Counted from the first letter of the stretch, positions 54,808 through 64,000 are shown. The stretch is DNA of 64,000 nt from Agathobacter rectalis ATCC 33656 (GCF_000020605.1 NC_012781.1:1427501-1491500); one strand, 5' to 3'. Notes: a model not told the origin generated them from the sequence alone. Translations and numbers: made by a program.

Positions 54808-56508
54808 ATGGCAAATACTTTGAAGTTACCGGTTGGAATTGAAAATTTTGAGGAAATTCGTAAACTGGGGTTCTATTATATTGACAAGACAAGGCTTATA
54901 GAACAGCTTTTACAGGGATGGGGAAAGGTGACTCTTTTTACACGCCCTAGGCGTTTCGGCAAGACTCTCAATATGAGTATGCTTAGGAGCTTTTTTGAAA
55001 TAGGAATGGACAAATCTTTGTTTGACGGCTTATATATTTCTGGCAACAAAGTACTTTGTGATGAGCATATGGGTAAGTATCCTGTCATATTTCTTTCATT
55101 CAAGGGTGTGGATGGTTTAGACTTTATTACGGCAAGACGTATGCTGTGTGCTATTTTAAAGGATGAGCTTGACAGACATTACTATTTGAAGACCAGTGCT
55201 GTATTGACTGATGAGGATAGAATACTGTTTACAAAGATGCTTCATGGGCAGGATGACAATATTGAGGATAGTATACGAATGCTTTCAAAGCTGTTGTATA
55301 AGCACTATGGTCAGAAAGTGGTTATTCTCATAGATGAGTATGATGTTCCGCTCGACAAGGCATTTCAGAATGGCTACTACAAGGAGATGGTTTCTCTCAT
55401 CAGAGGGCTTTTCGGGCAGGCGCTCAAGACCAATGAGTTTTTACAGTTTGCGGTGCTCACGGGCTGCCTTCGCGTGTCAAAGGAGAGCATTTTTACAGGG
55501 CTCAATAACTTTGAAATCAATTCTATTGTGGATATTGACCATGATGAGCAGTTTGGCTTTACTGATGATGAGGTCATGAAACTTCTTTCTGATTATGACA
55601 GGAGCGAGAGGTACCCGGACGTAAAGGAATGGTATGACGGTTATCATTTTGGTAATGCGGATATTTATTGTCCATGGGATGTGATAAATTTTGCCAAGAA
55701 GCTTGTTTCAGATCCGTCAGCCAGACCGAGTGCGTTCTGGATTAACAGCAGTGGCAATGATATGGTGAAGCGCTTTGTGGACAAGGCTGATCAGACCACG
55801 AGAGATGAGATTGAGAAGCTCGTGGCAGGTGGATTTGTGGAGAAGCAGCTTCGGCTTGATCTGACCTATGATGAGATTGACAATACGATTGACAATCTGT
55901 GGAGTGTGCTCTTTACTACAGGCTATCTCACCAAAATCGGAGAGGTCAAGGTGCCTGACAGTGAGAGCTATGCCTATAAGCTTGTGATTCCTAATAAAGA
56001 GGTGCGTGAGGTGTTTATTCTCCAAATTCAGGAGTGGTTCAAGGCTGTTGTTGCAAAAGATGATGATACTATGAAGCTTTTATCAAGGGCAATTCTGGAT
56101 AAAGATGAGAAACAGATTGCCAGGCAGCTAAACATCGTGATGAGCCGCATGATAAGTATACTCGATACAAAGGCGCCTGATGCTATGAAGGAGAATTTCT
56201 ATCATGGCTTACTTCTTGGTCTGCTTCGAGGCAGCAATCCGGACTGGCTTATCAAGTCGAATCGTGAGTCGGGAGATGGTTTTAGCGATATTTTAATCAT
56301 GCCGGAGGATCCTGATGCGGGCATCGTTATAGAGGTGAAGTATGCTAAGGAGATGAAGGAACTTGACGCAGCGTGCGAGGCTGCGATAACGCAGATTAAG
56401 GACAAGCGCTATGATGAGGCTCTGCGGGATGAGGACCGGTGTGATATTTTAGCCTATGGCATTGCTTTTTGCAGGAAACGGTGCAGGGTGGTTGGAGAGA
56501 AATTTTAA
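54808..56508 (+). CDS. AAA-ATPase-like/PD-(D/E)XK nuclease family protein (DUF1703 type)
   Basis: A 566-residue protein. The start, LPVGIENFEEIRKLGFYYIDKT, and the P-loop TRPRRFGKTLNMSML (Lys52-Thr53) are typical of the AAA-ATPase_like family; VILIDEYDVPLDKAF is the Walker B region. The C-terminal part has GDGFSDILIM and VIEVKYAKE near residues 489-512, the D...ExK core of a PD-(D/E)XK nuclease fold. Such genes are very numerous in gut Firmicutes and Bacteroidetes, and their function is unclear; defence or mobile-element roles have been suggested. ATG 54808 with GGAGG is preferred over the TTG at 54742, which lies in the promoter. Confidence 0.88.
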   Translation: MANTLKLPVGIENFEEIRKLGFYYIDKTRLIEQLLQGWGKVTLFTRPRRFGKTLNMSMLRSFFEIGMDKSLFDGLYISGNKVLCDEHMGKYPVIFLSFKGVDGLDFITARRMLCAILKDELDRHYYLKTSAVLTDEDRILFTKMLHGQDDNIEDSIRMLSKLLYKHYGQKVVILIDEYDVPLDKAFQNGYYKEMVSLIRGLFGQALKTNEFLQFAVLTGCLRVSKESIFTGLNNFEINSIVDIDHDEQFGFTDDEVMKLLSDYDRSERYPDVKEWYDGYHFGNADIYCPWDVINFAKKLVSDPSARPSAFWINSSGNDMVKRFVDKADQTTRDEIEKLVAGGFVEKQLRLDLTYDEIDNTIDNLWSVLFTTGYLTKIGEVKVPDSESYAYKLVIPNKEVREVFILQIQEWFKAVVAKDDDTMKLLSRAILDKDEKQIARQLNIVMSRMISILDTKAPDAMKENFYHGLLLGLLRGSNPDWLIKSNRESGDGFSDILIMPEDPDAGIVIEVKYAKEMKELDAACEAAITQIKDKRYDEALRDEDRCDILAYGIAFCRKRCRVVGEKF

Positions 56509-56555
56509 ATTGGCTGTAATCGTTGCTGGTCACACTGTTAGGTGTGAACAGTAAC
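56501..56555 (+). repeat. Small stem-loop intergenic repeat, copy 3
   Basis: GTTGCTG, TCACAC, TGTTAG loop, GTGTGA, CAGTAAC: a 7-bp and a 6-bp stem with one mismatch between. It is almost identical to 6581-6635, begins at the stop of the AAA-ATPase gene and reads in the same direction. Confidence 0.7.
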
Positions 56556-56688
56556 TATCTGGGATGTTGCATCCGGTAATGAAAAATATATTGCTTTCGT
56601 AGTCAAAGTATGTTACGATACTCCATGGTTACAAATTACAGTGACAGTTATTATATCATTTAAACAAAAGAAAGGTAGGAGAATAGTT

Positions 56689-57015
56689 ATGAGCGACAAC
56701 TTCAATATGTATGATCAGGCGAATCAGCAGGGCAATCCAAATATACCGCCTATGCCGCCGATGGAGGAAAAGAAGGGAATGTCAATTGCATCTATGGTGC
56801 TTGGTATTATCGGTCTGGTATTCTGGTGTATTCCAATCCTTGGCGGACCTATTGGTATTGTAGGACTTATCCTCGGTATCGTAGGCAGGAAAAAGGGTGG
56901 AAGGGGCATGGCAACCGCTGGTATTGTTATGTCAATTATTACCATCGTACTTGCAGTTATCAATGCTATTGCTGGTGTTTATCTGCAAACATCAAATGTC
57001 TTGAACCAGTTATAA
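56689..57015 (+). CDS. DUF4190-type small membrane protein
   Basis: A 108-residue protein with a Pro/Asn/Met-rich N-terminus (residues 1-27) and two Gly-rich membrane helices (IASMVLGIIGLVFWCIPILG and a second near 80-100) joined by GRKKGGRGMA. This layout fits DUF4190 proteins of unknown role. The start at 56689 has AGGAGA upstream. It stands alone between the AAA-ATPase gene and copy B of the duplication, with its own terminator. Confidence 0.8.
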   Translation: MSDNFNMYDQANQQGNPNIPPMPPMEEKKGMSIASMVLGIIGLVFWCIPILGGPIGIVGLILGIVGRKKGGRGMATAGIVMSIITIVLAVINAIAGVYLQTSNVLNQL

Positions 57016-57055
57016 TCACATAACAGGTGATATCTTTAATTGCATTTTATTTTTT

Positions 57056-57092
57056 AATCCGCTATGCCAGAGGTTGGTATAGCGGATTTTTA
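57056..57092 (+). terminator. Terminator after the DUF4190 gene
   Basis: AATCCGCTATGCC pairs with GGTATAGCGGATT (57076-57088), then TTTTA. Its arms are close to those of the palindromes at 51797 and 54758, but no -35/-10 pair is formed here. Confidence 0.8.
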
Positions 57093-57151
57093 GATTCAAT
57101 TATCATTGTATTAAAATAAAAAAGTACGTATTAGGAAAGGTGGAAAATAAA

Positions 57152-57496
57152 ATGAAAAAACGAATAATTAATTATAGACTTAAGATTGACAATCTGCTTG
57201 CCAATCCTGATAAGATATCAAAAGAAGAGTGGAAGAAAATACTGCAGGAACACCTGACACAAATAGCCTTCTTCCAGCATGAGCGCCTTGTGCACCTCAT
57301 AGTGACAGTAACCTTTGCTATACTCACCATGATGTCAATAATCGCATCCATCATGATAAGCAACCCAATGCTTCTTGTACTTACACTGTTATTCCTAGTG
57401 CTGTTGGTGCCATATATCATGCACTACTATACACTGGAAAATGAAGTGCAGAAGATGTATACCCAGTATGATGAGATTTTGAAGCATCTGTCCTAG
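57152..57496 (+). CDS. Small two-helix membrane protein, copy B
   Basis: A 114-residue protein, identical to copy A except Met for Ile in the first helix (TMMSIIASIMIS). It starts with ATG at 57152; AAAGGTGG lies upstream. It has the same layout: a basic start, two helices and a Tyr-rich tail (YYTLENEVQKMYTQYDEI). It is convergent with the activase-like gene across the palindrome P2b. No function can be assigned. Confidence 0.78.
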   Translation: MKKRIINYRLKIDNLLANPDKISKEEWKKILQEHLTQIAFFQHERLVHLIVTVTFAILTMMSIIASIMISNPMLLVLTLLFLVLLVPYIMHYYTLENEVQKMYTQYDEILKHLS

Positions 57497-57562
57497 CTAG
57501 CATATAAGCGAGTGCAACGAGCAACATATGCACATATAAAAGTAGAAAGTTATCAAAGACAG

Positions 57563-57804
57563 AACCCGGCGCAGCCGGGGCTTTTGCCCTTGCCCGCATA
57601 TACGAAGCTGCTTAGAGTCTGTAGAATTGCATACGAAAACCAACAACGCCCATGCATGGACGCATGGGCGAGGTGTTATGCGCCATGGACGGCGCATAAA
57701 AGCCGGTTGTGTCAAAAAGCCACAACTGGCATATGCAATTCGTACAGACACTTAGCAGCGTAGTTCATGCGGGAAAGGGCAGAAAGCCCCGGCTGCGCTG
57801 GGTT
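57563..57804 (+). repeat. Multi-hairpin palindromic element P2b
   Basis: Same architecture as P2a. Three differences from P2a are visible: two C-to-T changes (57721-57728 hairpin arm and 57791-57801 outer arm) turn G-C pairs into G-U pairs, and one A-to-C change restores pairing of CCCGCAT with ATGCGGG. All keep or improve the fold. Confidence 0.9.
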
Positions 57805-57834
57805 CGTCCCACTAGCAACAACAGTGCAATTCTC

Positions 57835-60800
57835 TTACTTCTTAAGCTTCTTCTGTGCTGTAGAAAGCATCAGCTTAATACGGTTCAGCTGGTTTACTTC
57901 AGAAGCACCCGGATCATAATCGATAGCCACGATATTGGCATCCGGATGATCATGTCTGATTCTCTTTATAACTCCCTTACCCACAATATGGTTCGGTAAG
58001 CATGCAAATGGCTGTGCACAGATGATGTTTGTGACGCCCTCATTGATGAGCTCAAGCATCTCACCTGTCAAGAACCAACCCTCACCGGTCTGATTACCGC
58101 AAGAAACGATAGGAGAAGCATACTCTGCGAGATCCTGCACGTGAGCGGTTGGCTCAAAGTGTTTACTCTTAGCCAGCTCATCCCTTGCATCCTTTCTGAG
58201 CCACTCGAAGAAGGCAATAAGTCGGTTGTTCATAAACTTAGCTTTCTTGGAAGCACCGAGATAGTCAGCCTTGAAATTCGTGTTGTAGCAGCAGTAGAGT
58301 AAGAAATCAGTCAGATCAGGCACTACAGCCTCGGCTCCTTCAGCTTCGAGCAGGTCAACCACATAGTTGTTTGCTGCAGGCAGGAATTTGACGAGAATCT
58401 CACCGACCACGCCGACACGCGGCTTAATCTCATCTGTCATAGGCAGATTGTCGAAATCCCTTATGATTTCGCGGCACATCTTCTTGTATTTCTTGTGAGA
58501 GAGCATCTTTGTGTTGCCGACAAAATCGATGACTCTCTTTTTCCACTTCTCATGAAGTGCATTGGCACTTCCTGGCTCTTTCTCATAAGGACGTACCCTG
58601 TAGAGACAGCGCATAAAGATATCACCAAACTCAAGTGCATACAGTCCGTGCTGGATAAGGCTTGGAGTAAACTTAAAGCCCGGGTTTTTCTCGAGACCAA
58701 CCATGTTGATTGAGATAACAGGCACATCAGGATATCCGGCCTTTTCGAGGGCTCTTCGGATAAATCCGATGTAGTTTGTCGCACGGCATCCGCCACCTGT
58801 CTGTGAGATGAGGATGGCTGTGTGTGTCATATCATAGTTGCCTGATTTGACGGCTGCCATAATCTGTCCTACGACAATGAGTGAAGGGTAGCAGGCATCG
58901 TTGTTTACGAACTTAAGTCCCACGTCCACACATTCCCTTGCAGGGATATCCGGTATGACCATATTGTAGCCGGCTGCCTTAAAGGCTGGCACGAGAAGGT
59001 CAAAGTGTATAGGTGACATCTGAGGGCAGATGATGGTGTAGTTGTCCTTTTTCATCTGCTCGGTGAATACAATACGCTCGTAGTTAGACGGTTTTAAGTC
59101 ACGCTTTTCATGCTTGGTTTCCTTGACTCTTATGGCGGCAAGGAGCGAGCGGATACGGATTCTTGCTGCGCCCAGGTTGTTTACCTCGTCAATCTTCAGG
59201 CAGGTGTATATCTTGCCGGAGCCTGTCAGTATATCGTTTACGCAGTCGGTTGTGACAGCATCGAGACCGCAGCCAAACGAGTTGAGCTGGATTAAGTCAA
59301 GGTCATCACGGGTCTTTACAAAGTTGGCTGCTGAGTACAGTCTGGTGTGGTACATCCACTGATCCATGACGATGAGAGGTCTCTCAAGCTCGCCCAGATG
59401 GGATACGGAGTCCTCTGTCAGCACACAGATGCCATAGCTTGTGATGAGCTCAGGGATACCGTGGTTGATTTCCGGGTCCACATGGTACGGGCGGCCTGCG
59501 AGCACGATTCCGCGACGTCCGGTGTCCTCCATGTAGTCGAGCACTTCCTCGCCCTTTCGCTGTATCTCAAGCCTTGTCATGGCAAGCTCCTTCCAGCCTG
59601 CGGCTACCGCATCACGAATCTGTGACTCAGGCAGGTTGAAATCACCCTTTGAGAAGGTGGCTACGAGCTGCTGTGAGATAGTTTCCTCACTCTCAAATGA
59701 CATAAACGGATTTATGAATTTAACCTCGCCTGAGGTAATCTCGTCCACGTTGTTTTTGATATTCTCAGAGTATGATGTGACAATAGGGCAGTTGTAGTGA
59801 TTGTTTGCATCAGGAAACTCCTTGCGCTCATATGGCACTGCCGGGTAGAAAATAAAATCTACATTTTGTTTTATGAGCCAGCTTATATGACCATGTGTGA
59901 GCTTTGCAGGGTAGCACTCTGACTCACTTGGGATGGAGTCGATACCCATCTCATAAATCTTTCTGGTAGATTGTGGTGACAGCACTACAGAAAAGCCGAG
60001 ACGTTTGAAAAATGTAGCCCAGAACGGATAGTTTTCGTACATATTCAAGGCTCTTGGGATGCCGACTGTACCGTGTGGAGCATCCTTTGGGTCAAGTGGC
60101 TCATAGTCAAATATACGCTTGTTCTTGTATTCAAAAAGATTTGGGATGTTATCCTTGTTCTTCTCCTTGCCCAGACCCTTTTCACATCGGTTTCCGGTGA
60201 TGTACTGTCTGTTGTCGGAGAATTTGTTTATAGTTAAAAGACAGTGGTTTGTACAGCCCTGACAGCGTGCGAGCTTTGTGGTGTAGGTGAGCTCGTTTAT
60301 CTGGTCGATTGTGAGCATTGTTGTCTTGTAATCAGCCTCATGGCGCTCACGTGCGATGAGTGCGGCACCAAAGGCACCCATGATACCTGCGATATCAGGC
60401 CTTGTGGCATGTACACCTGCTATTTTTTCAAAGCTTCTAAGAACGGCATCATTGTAGAATGTACCGCCCTGGACTACGATATTTTCACCGAGGTCGCTTG
60501 CATCAGACAGCTTGATAACCTTGAAAAGTGCATTCTTTATTACTGAGTAGGCAAGTCCTGCTGATATATCTGCGACAGATGCGCCCTCCTTCTGGGCCTG
60601 CTTTACCTTTGAGTTCATGAAAACCGTACATCTGGTTCCGAGGTCGATAGGGTTCTTTGCAAAAAGGGCTTCCTTTGCAAAATCCTGTACTGAGTAGTTT
60701 AAGGACTTTGCGAAGGTCTCAATAAATGAGCCGCAGCCTGAAGAGCAGGCCTCGTTGAGCTGTACTGAGTCGACAGTCTGGTTCTTTATCTTGATGCACT

Positions 60801-62085
60801 TCATGTCCTGTCCACCGATATCGAGGATACAGTCTACCTTTGGGTCGAAGAATGCTGCTGCGTAGTAGTGGGCTACAGTCTCAACTTCGCCGTCGTCCAA
60901 TTTTAAAGCAGCCTTTAATAAAGCTTCTCCGTAGCCTGTAGAGCAGGAGTGTACGATGTGTGCATCCTCAGGAAGCTTTGCGTAAATCTCCTGGATAGAA
61001 CGGATGGCTGTCGCGAGAGGGCTTCCGTTGTTGTTGCTGTAGAATGAGTATAAAAGGTCTCCGTCCTCGCTTACGAGAGCGATTTTAGTGGTGGTTGAGC
61101 CTGCATCTATTCCGAGATAGCAGTTGCCCTTGTATGTAGAAAGGTCACCGGTCTTTACGTGATTGTTGCCGTGACGCGTTGTAAATTCATCGTAATCAGC
61201 CTGATCCTTAAAAAGAGGCTCCATACGTGCCACCTCAAATTCCATCTTAATGCCGTTTGAGAGGCGGTCGATTAAGGATGAGAGTGTGGTGACAGAGTTG
61301 TCTTTATAGTTTAATGCAGAGCCTATTGCTGCAAACAGATGAGAGTTCTCAGGAACGATAGTGTGCTCGTCATCGAGATTTAAGGTTCTGATAAATGCTG
61401 ATTTAAGTTCTGACAAAAAGTGCAGAGGACCGCCAAGAAAAGCAACATGTCCCTTGATTGGCTTACCGCAGGCGAGACCGCTGATGGTCTGGTTTACCAC
61501 GGCCTGAAAGATTGAAGCGGATAAATCCTCGCGTGTGGCTCCCTCATTGATGAGAGGCTGGATATCTGTTTTGGCAAATACTCCACAGCGGGCTGCGATA
61601 GGGTAGATGGCCTTGTAGCTTTTTGCGTATTCATTTAGTCCTGTAGCGTCTGTCTGGATGAGAGAAGCCATCTGGTCGATAAATGAGCCTGTACCGCCGG
61701 CACATATGCCGTTCATACGCTGCTCCACGTTACCACCCTCGAAGTATATGATTTTGGCATCCTCGCCACCTAGCTCTATTGCCACATCGGTCTGTGGAGC
61801 ATAGTGTGTGAGTGCGGTAGATACAGCTATAACCTCCTGTACGAATGGCACCTCAAGGTGCTTTGCAAGAGTGAGTCCGCCGGAGCCTGTTATCATAGGA
61901 CAAACTGAAAGGTCACCTGTCTTGTCGTAGGCCTTTCTGATAAGGGACTCAAGTGTCTCCTGGATATTTGCAAAATGACGCTCATAATCGGAAAAGAGGA
62001 TATTGTCATCGGCATCAAGAAGTGCAATCTTGACGGTTGTTGAGCCGATATCAATGCCCAACTTATGTAAGCTGTTATTTTCCAT
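57835..62085 (-). CDS. Giant 2-hydroxyacyl-CoA dehydratase activase-related protein
   Basis: A 1416-residue fusion. Two BadF/BcrA/HgdC-type ATPase domains come first: [14 protein letters not shown] (residue 8), with [14 protein letters not shown] near 130, and [15 protein letters not shown] near 323, with [13 protein letters not shown] near 448; the cysteines fit the 4Fe-4S ligands of Hgd[10 protein letters not shown] cluster lies near 608. A DUF2229 region ([25 protein letters not shown]) follows, then a C-terminal part like the dehydratase D component. The family probably couples ATP hydrolysis to low-potential electron transfer; the substrate is unknown. The start has GGAGGAACC upstream, and the promoter is at 62177-62205. 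Its last 214 codons are duplicated at 53932. Confidence 0.9.
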   Translation of the reverse strand: MENNSLHKLGIDIGSTTVKIALLDADDNILFSDYERHFANIQETLESLIRKAYDKTGDLSVCPMITGSGGLTLAKHLEVPFVQEVIAVSTALTHYAPQTDVAIELGGEDAKIIYFEGGNVEQRMNGICAGGTGSFIDQMASLIQTDATGLNEYAKSYKAIYPIAARCGVFAKTDIQPLINEGATREDLSASIFQAVVNQTISGLACGKPIKGHVAFLGGPLHFLSELKSAFIRTLNLDDEHTIVPENSHLFAAIGSALNYKDNSVTTLSSLIDRLSNGIKMEFEVARMEPLFKDQADYDEFTTRHGNNHVKTGDLSTYKGNCYLGIDAGSTTTKIALVSEDGDLLYSFYSNNNGSPLATAIRSIQEIYAKLPEDAHIVHSCSTGYGEALLKAALKLDDGEVETVAHYYAAAFFDPKVDCILDIGGQDMKCIKIKNQTVDSVQLNEACSSGCGSFIETFAKSLNYSVQDFAKEALFAKNPIDLGTRCTVFMNSKVKQAQKEGASVADISAGLAYSVIKNALFKVIKLSDASDLGENIVVQGGTFYNDAVLRSFEKIAGVHATRPDIAGIMGAFGAALIARERHEADYKTTMLTIDQINELTYTTKLARCQGCTNHCLLTINKFSDNRQYITGNRCEKGLGKEKNKDNIPNLFEYKNKRIFDYEPLDPKDAPHGTVGIPRALNMYENYPFWATFFKRLGFSVVLSPQSTRKIYEMGIDSIPSESECYPAKLTHGHISWLIKQNVDFIFYPAVPYERKEFPDANNHYNCPIVTSYSENIKNNVDEITSGEVKFINPFMSFESEETISQQLVATFSKGDFNLPESQIRDAVAAGWKELAMTRLEIQRKGEEVLDYMEDTGRRGIVLAGRPYHVDPEINHGIPELITSYGICVLTEDSVSHLGELERPLIVMDQWMYHTRLYSAANFVKTRDDLDLIQLNSFGCGLDAVTTDCVNDILTGSGKIYTCLKIDEVNNLGAARIRIRSLLAAIRVKETKHEKRDLKPSNYERIVFTEQMKKDNYTIICPQMSPIHFDLLVPAFKAAGYNMVIPDIPARECVDVGLKFVNNDACYPSLIVVGQIMAAVKSGNYDMTHTAILISQTGGGCRATNYIGFIRRALEKAGYPDVPVISINMVGLEKNPGFKFTPSLIQHGLYALEFGDIFMRCLYRVRPYEKEPGSANALHEKWKKRVIDFVGNTKMLSHKKYKKMCREIIRDFDNLPMTDEIKPRVGVVGEILVKFLPAANNYVVDLLEAEGAEAVVPDLTDFLLYCCYNTNFKADYLGASKKAKFMNNRLIAFFEWLRKDARDELAKSKHFEPTAHVQDLAEYASPIVSCGNQTGEGWFLTGEMLELINEGVTNIICAQPFACLPNHIVGKGVIKRIRHDHPDANIVAIDYDPGASEVNQLNRIKLMLSTAQKKLKK

Positions 62086-62176
62086 AGTGGTTCCTCCATA
62101 ATGTATTACTTATATGTTTTTATATATCTTTCTTCTTATTAAAATATATAATTGTTCTATTATCAAAACAGAGATT

Positions 62177-62205
62177 ATTATACGACAGATATCGACAAAT
62201 TACAA
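62177..62205 (-). promoter_or_regulatory. Promoter of the activase-like gene (- strand)
   Basis: On the - strand TTGTAA (62205-62200), a 17-bp spacer and TATAAT (62182-62177), leaving a leader of about 85 nt. Confidence 0.7.
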
Positions 62206-62247
62206 TGACTATAATTATAAAGAATTTGTGAATAATTCGCAGTCTCG

Positions 62248-62276
62248 TTGACAAAGTATGATTTAACTATCATAAT
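62248..62276 (+). promoter_or_regulatory. Promoter of the rhomboid-like gene
   Basis: TTGACA (62248-62253), a 17-bp spacer and CATAAT (62271-62276). The leader of about 150 nt contains two stem-loops. Confidence 0.65.
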
Positions 62277-62284
62277 AAATTTTG

Positions 62285-62330
62285 TAATAACCGCTGCCCT
62301 TTGCACTATAGTGTAAAAGGCAGCAATAAT
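62285..62330 (+). repeat. Stem-loop in the leader, diverged relative of the small repeat
   Basis: GCTGCCCTTTGCACT pairs with AGTGTAAAAGGCAGC (62293-62324) with two mismatches. Flanking GTAATAA and CAATAAT resemble the small repeat family, but the kinship is uncertain. Confidence 0.5.
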
Positions 62331-62369
62331 ATGACAGGAGGATGCAGATACGTGGTTTTATTGCATCGT

Positions 62370-62411
62370 GATGTAACCACTGCTTGTCACATAATGGTGT
62401 GAGCAGCAGTG
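62370..62411 (+). repeat. Small stem-loop intergenic repeat, copy 4
   Basis: CACTGCT and TCACA pair with TGTGA and AGCAGTG around TAATGG. The order GTAAC-CACTGCT-GTCACA parallels the other copies. It ends 25 bp before the rhomboid-like start codon, which lacks a clear ribosome site. Confidence 0.6.
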
Positions 62412-62436
62412 AAATGAACCATGTCTGCTAAAATGT

Positions 62437-63279
62437 ATGAACTGGCTTAACAAACTAGAACAAAAATATGGAAGTAAAGCGATTCCGAATATCACTAGAA
62501 TATTTATCGCTGCGAATCTGATAGGCAGTGTGCTGCTTTTGACAAAGGGAGATGTTGTCCTTTATTATCTGCAGTTTTCAGCCTCTGCTATTTTGCACGG
62601 ACAGGTATGGCGTCTTATAAGCTGGATTTTTGTGCCGAGCGGCAGCATATCATTTTTACAGCTTTTATTTATATTCTGTCTGTGGACGCTTGGAGACAGC
62701 ATGGAGTCATATCTTGGCTCTTTTAGGATGAATGTGTACTTTTTCGGAGGCTTTTTGCTGTATGATATAGTAGGAATGCTTGCATTTGCAGTGACACATG
62801 TATCCATCAATCTGACTATGTACTATATACTTATAGCTATGTATCTGATGCTTGGTCTTTTGATGCCGGAGGCAGAGGTGAGGCTTTACTTTGTGCTTCC
62901 TATAAAGATGAAGTGGATGGTGCTTGTTTACTTCGTGATGTTTGCATATGATGTGTATACCTATATGAGCTTTGGATGGCAGATTGGATTGGCATACGGC
63001 TCAGAAATCGTACTTGCACTTATAAATCTGTTGGTATTCATTTATGGCTGCAAGCACAGGCTCTCATTCAGACAGAATATGCACCAGAAGAGGAGAAAGG
63101 CACAGTTTAAGGCTCAGTTTTCCGAACCTCGCCCGGGAAGTGGCATCTCACGTCACAAGTGCTATATATGCGGCAGAACGGAATTGTCAAATCCTGAATT
63201 AACATTCAGATACTGCTCGAAGTGCACCGGCAACAAGGAATACTGTCAGGATCATCTGTTTACACATACGCACGTATAA
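62437..63279 (+). CDS. Rhomboid-fold-like membrane protein with C-terminal zinc-binding domain
   Basis: A 280-residue protein with about six membrane helices (residues 18-205) in a rhomboid-like order (ISWIFVPSG, WTLGDSMESYLGSFRMNVYF), then a basic stretch (HQKRRKAQFKAQ) and a Cys/His-rich end: CYICGR, YCSKC, YCQDH, HTH. The GxSG serine and catalytic His of active rhomboids are not seen, so it is probably a pseudo-protease. The zinc-ribbon tail suggests binding of RNA, DNA or protein on the cytoplasmic side. The ATG at 62437 has no good Shine-Dalgarno. The promoter at 62248 and two leader hairpins precede it. Confidence 0.75.
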   Translation: MNWLNKLEQKYGSKAIPNITRIFIAANLIGSVLLLTKGDVVLYYLQFSASAILHGQVWRLISWIFVPSGSISFLQLLFIFCLWTLGDSMESYLGSFRMNVYFFGGFLLYDIVGMLAFAVTHVSINLTMYYILIAMYLMLGLLMPEAEVRLYFVLPIKMKWMVLVYFVMFAYDVYTYMSFGWQIGLAYGSEIVLALINLLVFIYGCKHRLSFRQNMHQKRRKAQFKAQFSEPRPGSGISRHKCYICGRTELSNPELTFRYCSKCTGNKEYCQDHLFTHTHV

Positions 63280-63306
63280 TATACATGTACTACTTTTTCT
63301 AATTCA

Positions 63307-63335
63307 TTGACAAAGTAAACTGATGAATTTATAAT
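63307..63335 (+). promoter_or_regulatory. Promoter of glnS
   Basis: TTGACA (63307-63312), a 17-bp spacer and TATAAT (63330-63335): an exact consensus. The leader is too short for a T-box. Confidence 0.9.
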
Positions 63336-63365
63336 GGACACAGTATTATTTTCGGAGGAACATTT

Positions 63366-64000
63366 ATGGAGAACGAGGCAACAGTTTCGAAAAATTTTAT
63401 TGAACAGATTATTGAGAAGGACTTGGCTGAGGGTCATTGCAAGACTGTAAAGACCAGATTCCCACCGGAGCCAAACGGTTATTTGCATATCGGCCATGCG
63501 AAGTCTATTCTTTTAAACTATGGACTGGCAAAGAAGTATGACGGACAGTTCAATCTCAGGTTTGATGATACAAACCCTACCAAGGAGCGTCTGGAGTTTG
63601 TAGAGTCTATCGAGGCCGATGTTAAGTGGCTTGGTGCTGACTGGGCTGACAGGAAGTTTTTTGCATCCAATTACTTCGACAAGATGTATGAGTGTGCAGT
63701 AGGACTGATAAAGAAGGGAAAGGCATATGTATCTGATCTGACACCTGATGAGATAAGAGAGTATAGAGGTACACTCACAGAGGCCGGCAAGGAGGATCCA
63801 TACTCAAAGAGAAGTGTTGAGGAAAACTTAGACCTTTTTGAGCGCATGAAAAACGGTGAGTTCGAGGATGGCACAAAGGTACTTCGTGCGAGAATTGACA
63901 TGAGCTCTTCAAACATCAATATGAGAGATCCGATTCTTTACCGTGTGGCTCATATGACACATCACAATACAGGTGATAAATGGTGTGTATATCCTATGTA
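63366..64000 (+). CDS. glnS: Glutaminyl-tRNA synthetase, 5' part (runs off window)
   Basis: The first 211 codons of a class I synthetase. [19 protein letters not shown] holds the HIGH motif near residues 41-44, followed by [20 protein letters not shown] and [12 protein letters not shown], all typical of GlnRS rather than of the discriminating GltX. It charges tRNA-Gln directly, so this organism need not rely on the Gln transamidation route. The start follows GGAGGAAC. Its promoter is an exact consensus, implying strong expression. Confidence 0.96.
   Translation, partial: MENEATVSKNFIEQIIEKDLAEGHCKTVKTRFPPEPNGYLHIGHAKSILLNYGLAKKYDGQFNLRFDDTNPTKERLEFVESIEADVKWLGADWADRKFFASNYFDKMYECAVGLIKKGKAYVSDLTPDEIREYRGTLTEAGKEDPYSKRSVEENLDLFERMKNGEFEDGTKVLRARIDMSSSNINMRDPILYRVAHMTHHNTGDKWCVYPM

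Larger units (their letters stand above)
57138..58497. repeat. Segmental duplication, copy B
   Basis: Partner of 53231-54594. In this copy the activase-like gene continues intact past the breakpoint at 58497. Confidence 0.93.

Overview
The window looks like the chromosome of an anaerobic, low-to-moderate GC Firmicute of the Lachnospiraceae (Agathobacter/Roseburia-like). This is inferred from the gene set (AddAB, a FeoA-FeoA-FeoB cluster with a Cys-rich partner, UPF0210 plus ACT protein, a giant 2-hydroxyacyl-CoA dehydratase activase-type protein, DUF3793, a GPH sugar symporter), AGGAGG-type ribosome sites and TTGACA/TATAAT promoters. No database search was possible.

Layout: 1-2602 is the 3' part of a 23S rRNA gene with no 5S gene behind it. 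2.8-11.4 kb holds a uracil/xanthine permease, a flippase-like membrane protein, a diguanylate cyclase, tRNA-Leu(CAA) and an LtaS-like/YfhO-like pair for surface polymers. 11.4-24.5 kb is a long, closely spaced + strand series: FKBP isomerase, Suv3-like helicase, thioesterase, aminopeptidase P, DNA polymerase I, CoaE, a large FtsA-like ATPase, a WalJ-like metallohydrolase, an ACT protein and UPF0210. 24.55-26.7 kb is a purine unit in which a ZTP-type riboswitch with terminator precedes separate IMP cyclohydrolase and AICAR transformylase genes. 26.8-36 kb carries addB-addA, a PrsA-like lipoprotein and a PAP2 phosphatase. htpG (- strand) is separated from its CIRCE-associated promoter by a tandemly duplicated 216-bp unit. 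FlK-like thioesterase, YihY-family and cysE genes follow.

41.2-43.5 kb is a group II intron with its reverse transcriptase, inserted inside a long palindromic element. 43.8-48.7 kb is an iron-related region (feoA, feoA, feoB, two tiny membrane proteins, a mini-Fur, then DUF3793 and flavodoxin) in which two promoters share a GTTAG-N6-CTAAC palindrome. 49-58.5 kb is an accessory region: a truncated integrase, an AT-rich gene that appears to combine a GT51-like transglycosylase with a cysteine-peptidase-like domain, a sugar symporter, an AAA/PD-(D/E)XK protein, a DUF4190 protein, and two copies of a 1.36-kb segment. One copy carries the full 1416-codon activase-like gene and the other only its last 214 codons. 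The window ends with a rhomboid-like zinc protein and the start of glnS.

The most unusual material is (1) a family of about 240-bp multi-hairpin palindromes with a conserved ATGGAC-type loop, one copy hosting the intron; (2) the tandem repeat upstream of htpG, whose two copies differ almost only synonymously in a 51-codon frame; (3) the GT51-like/peptidase-like protein; and (4) the iron-type operator shared by the feo and flavodoxin units.
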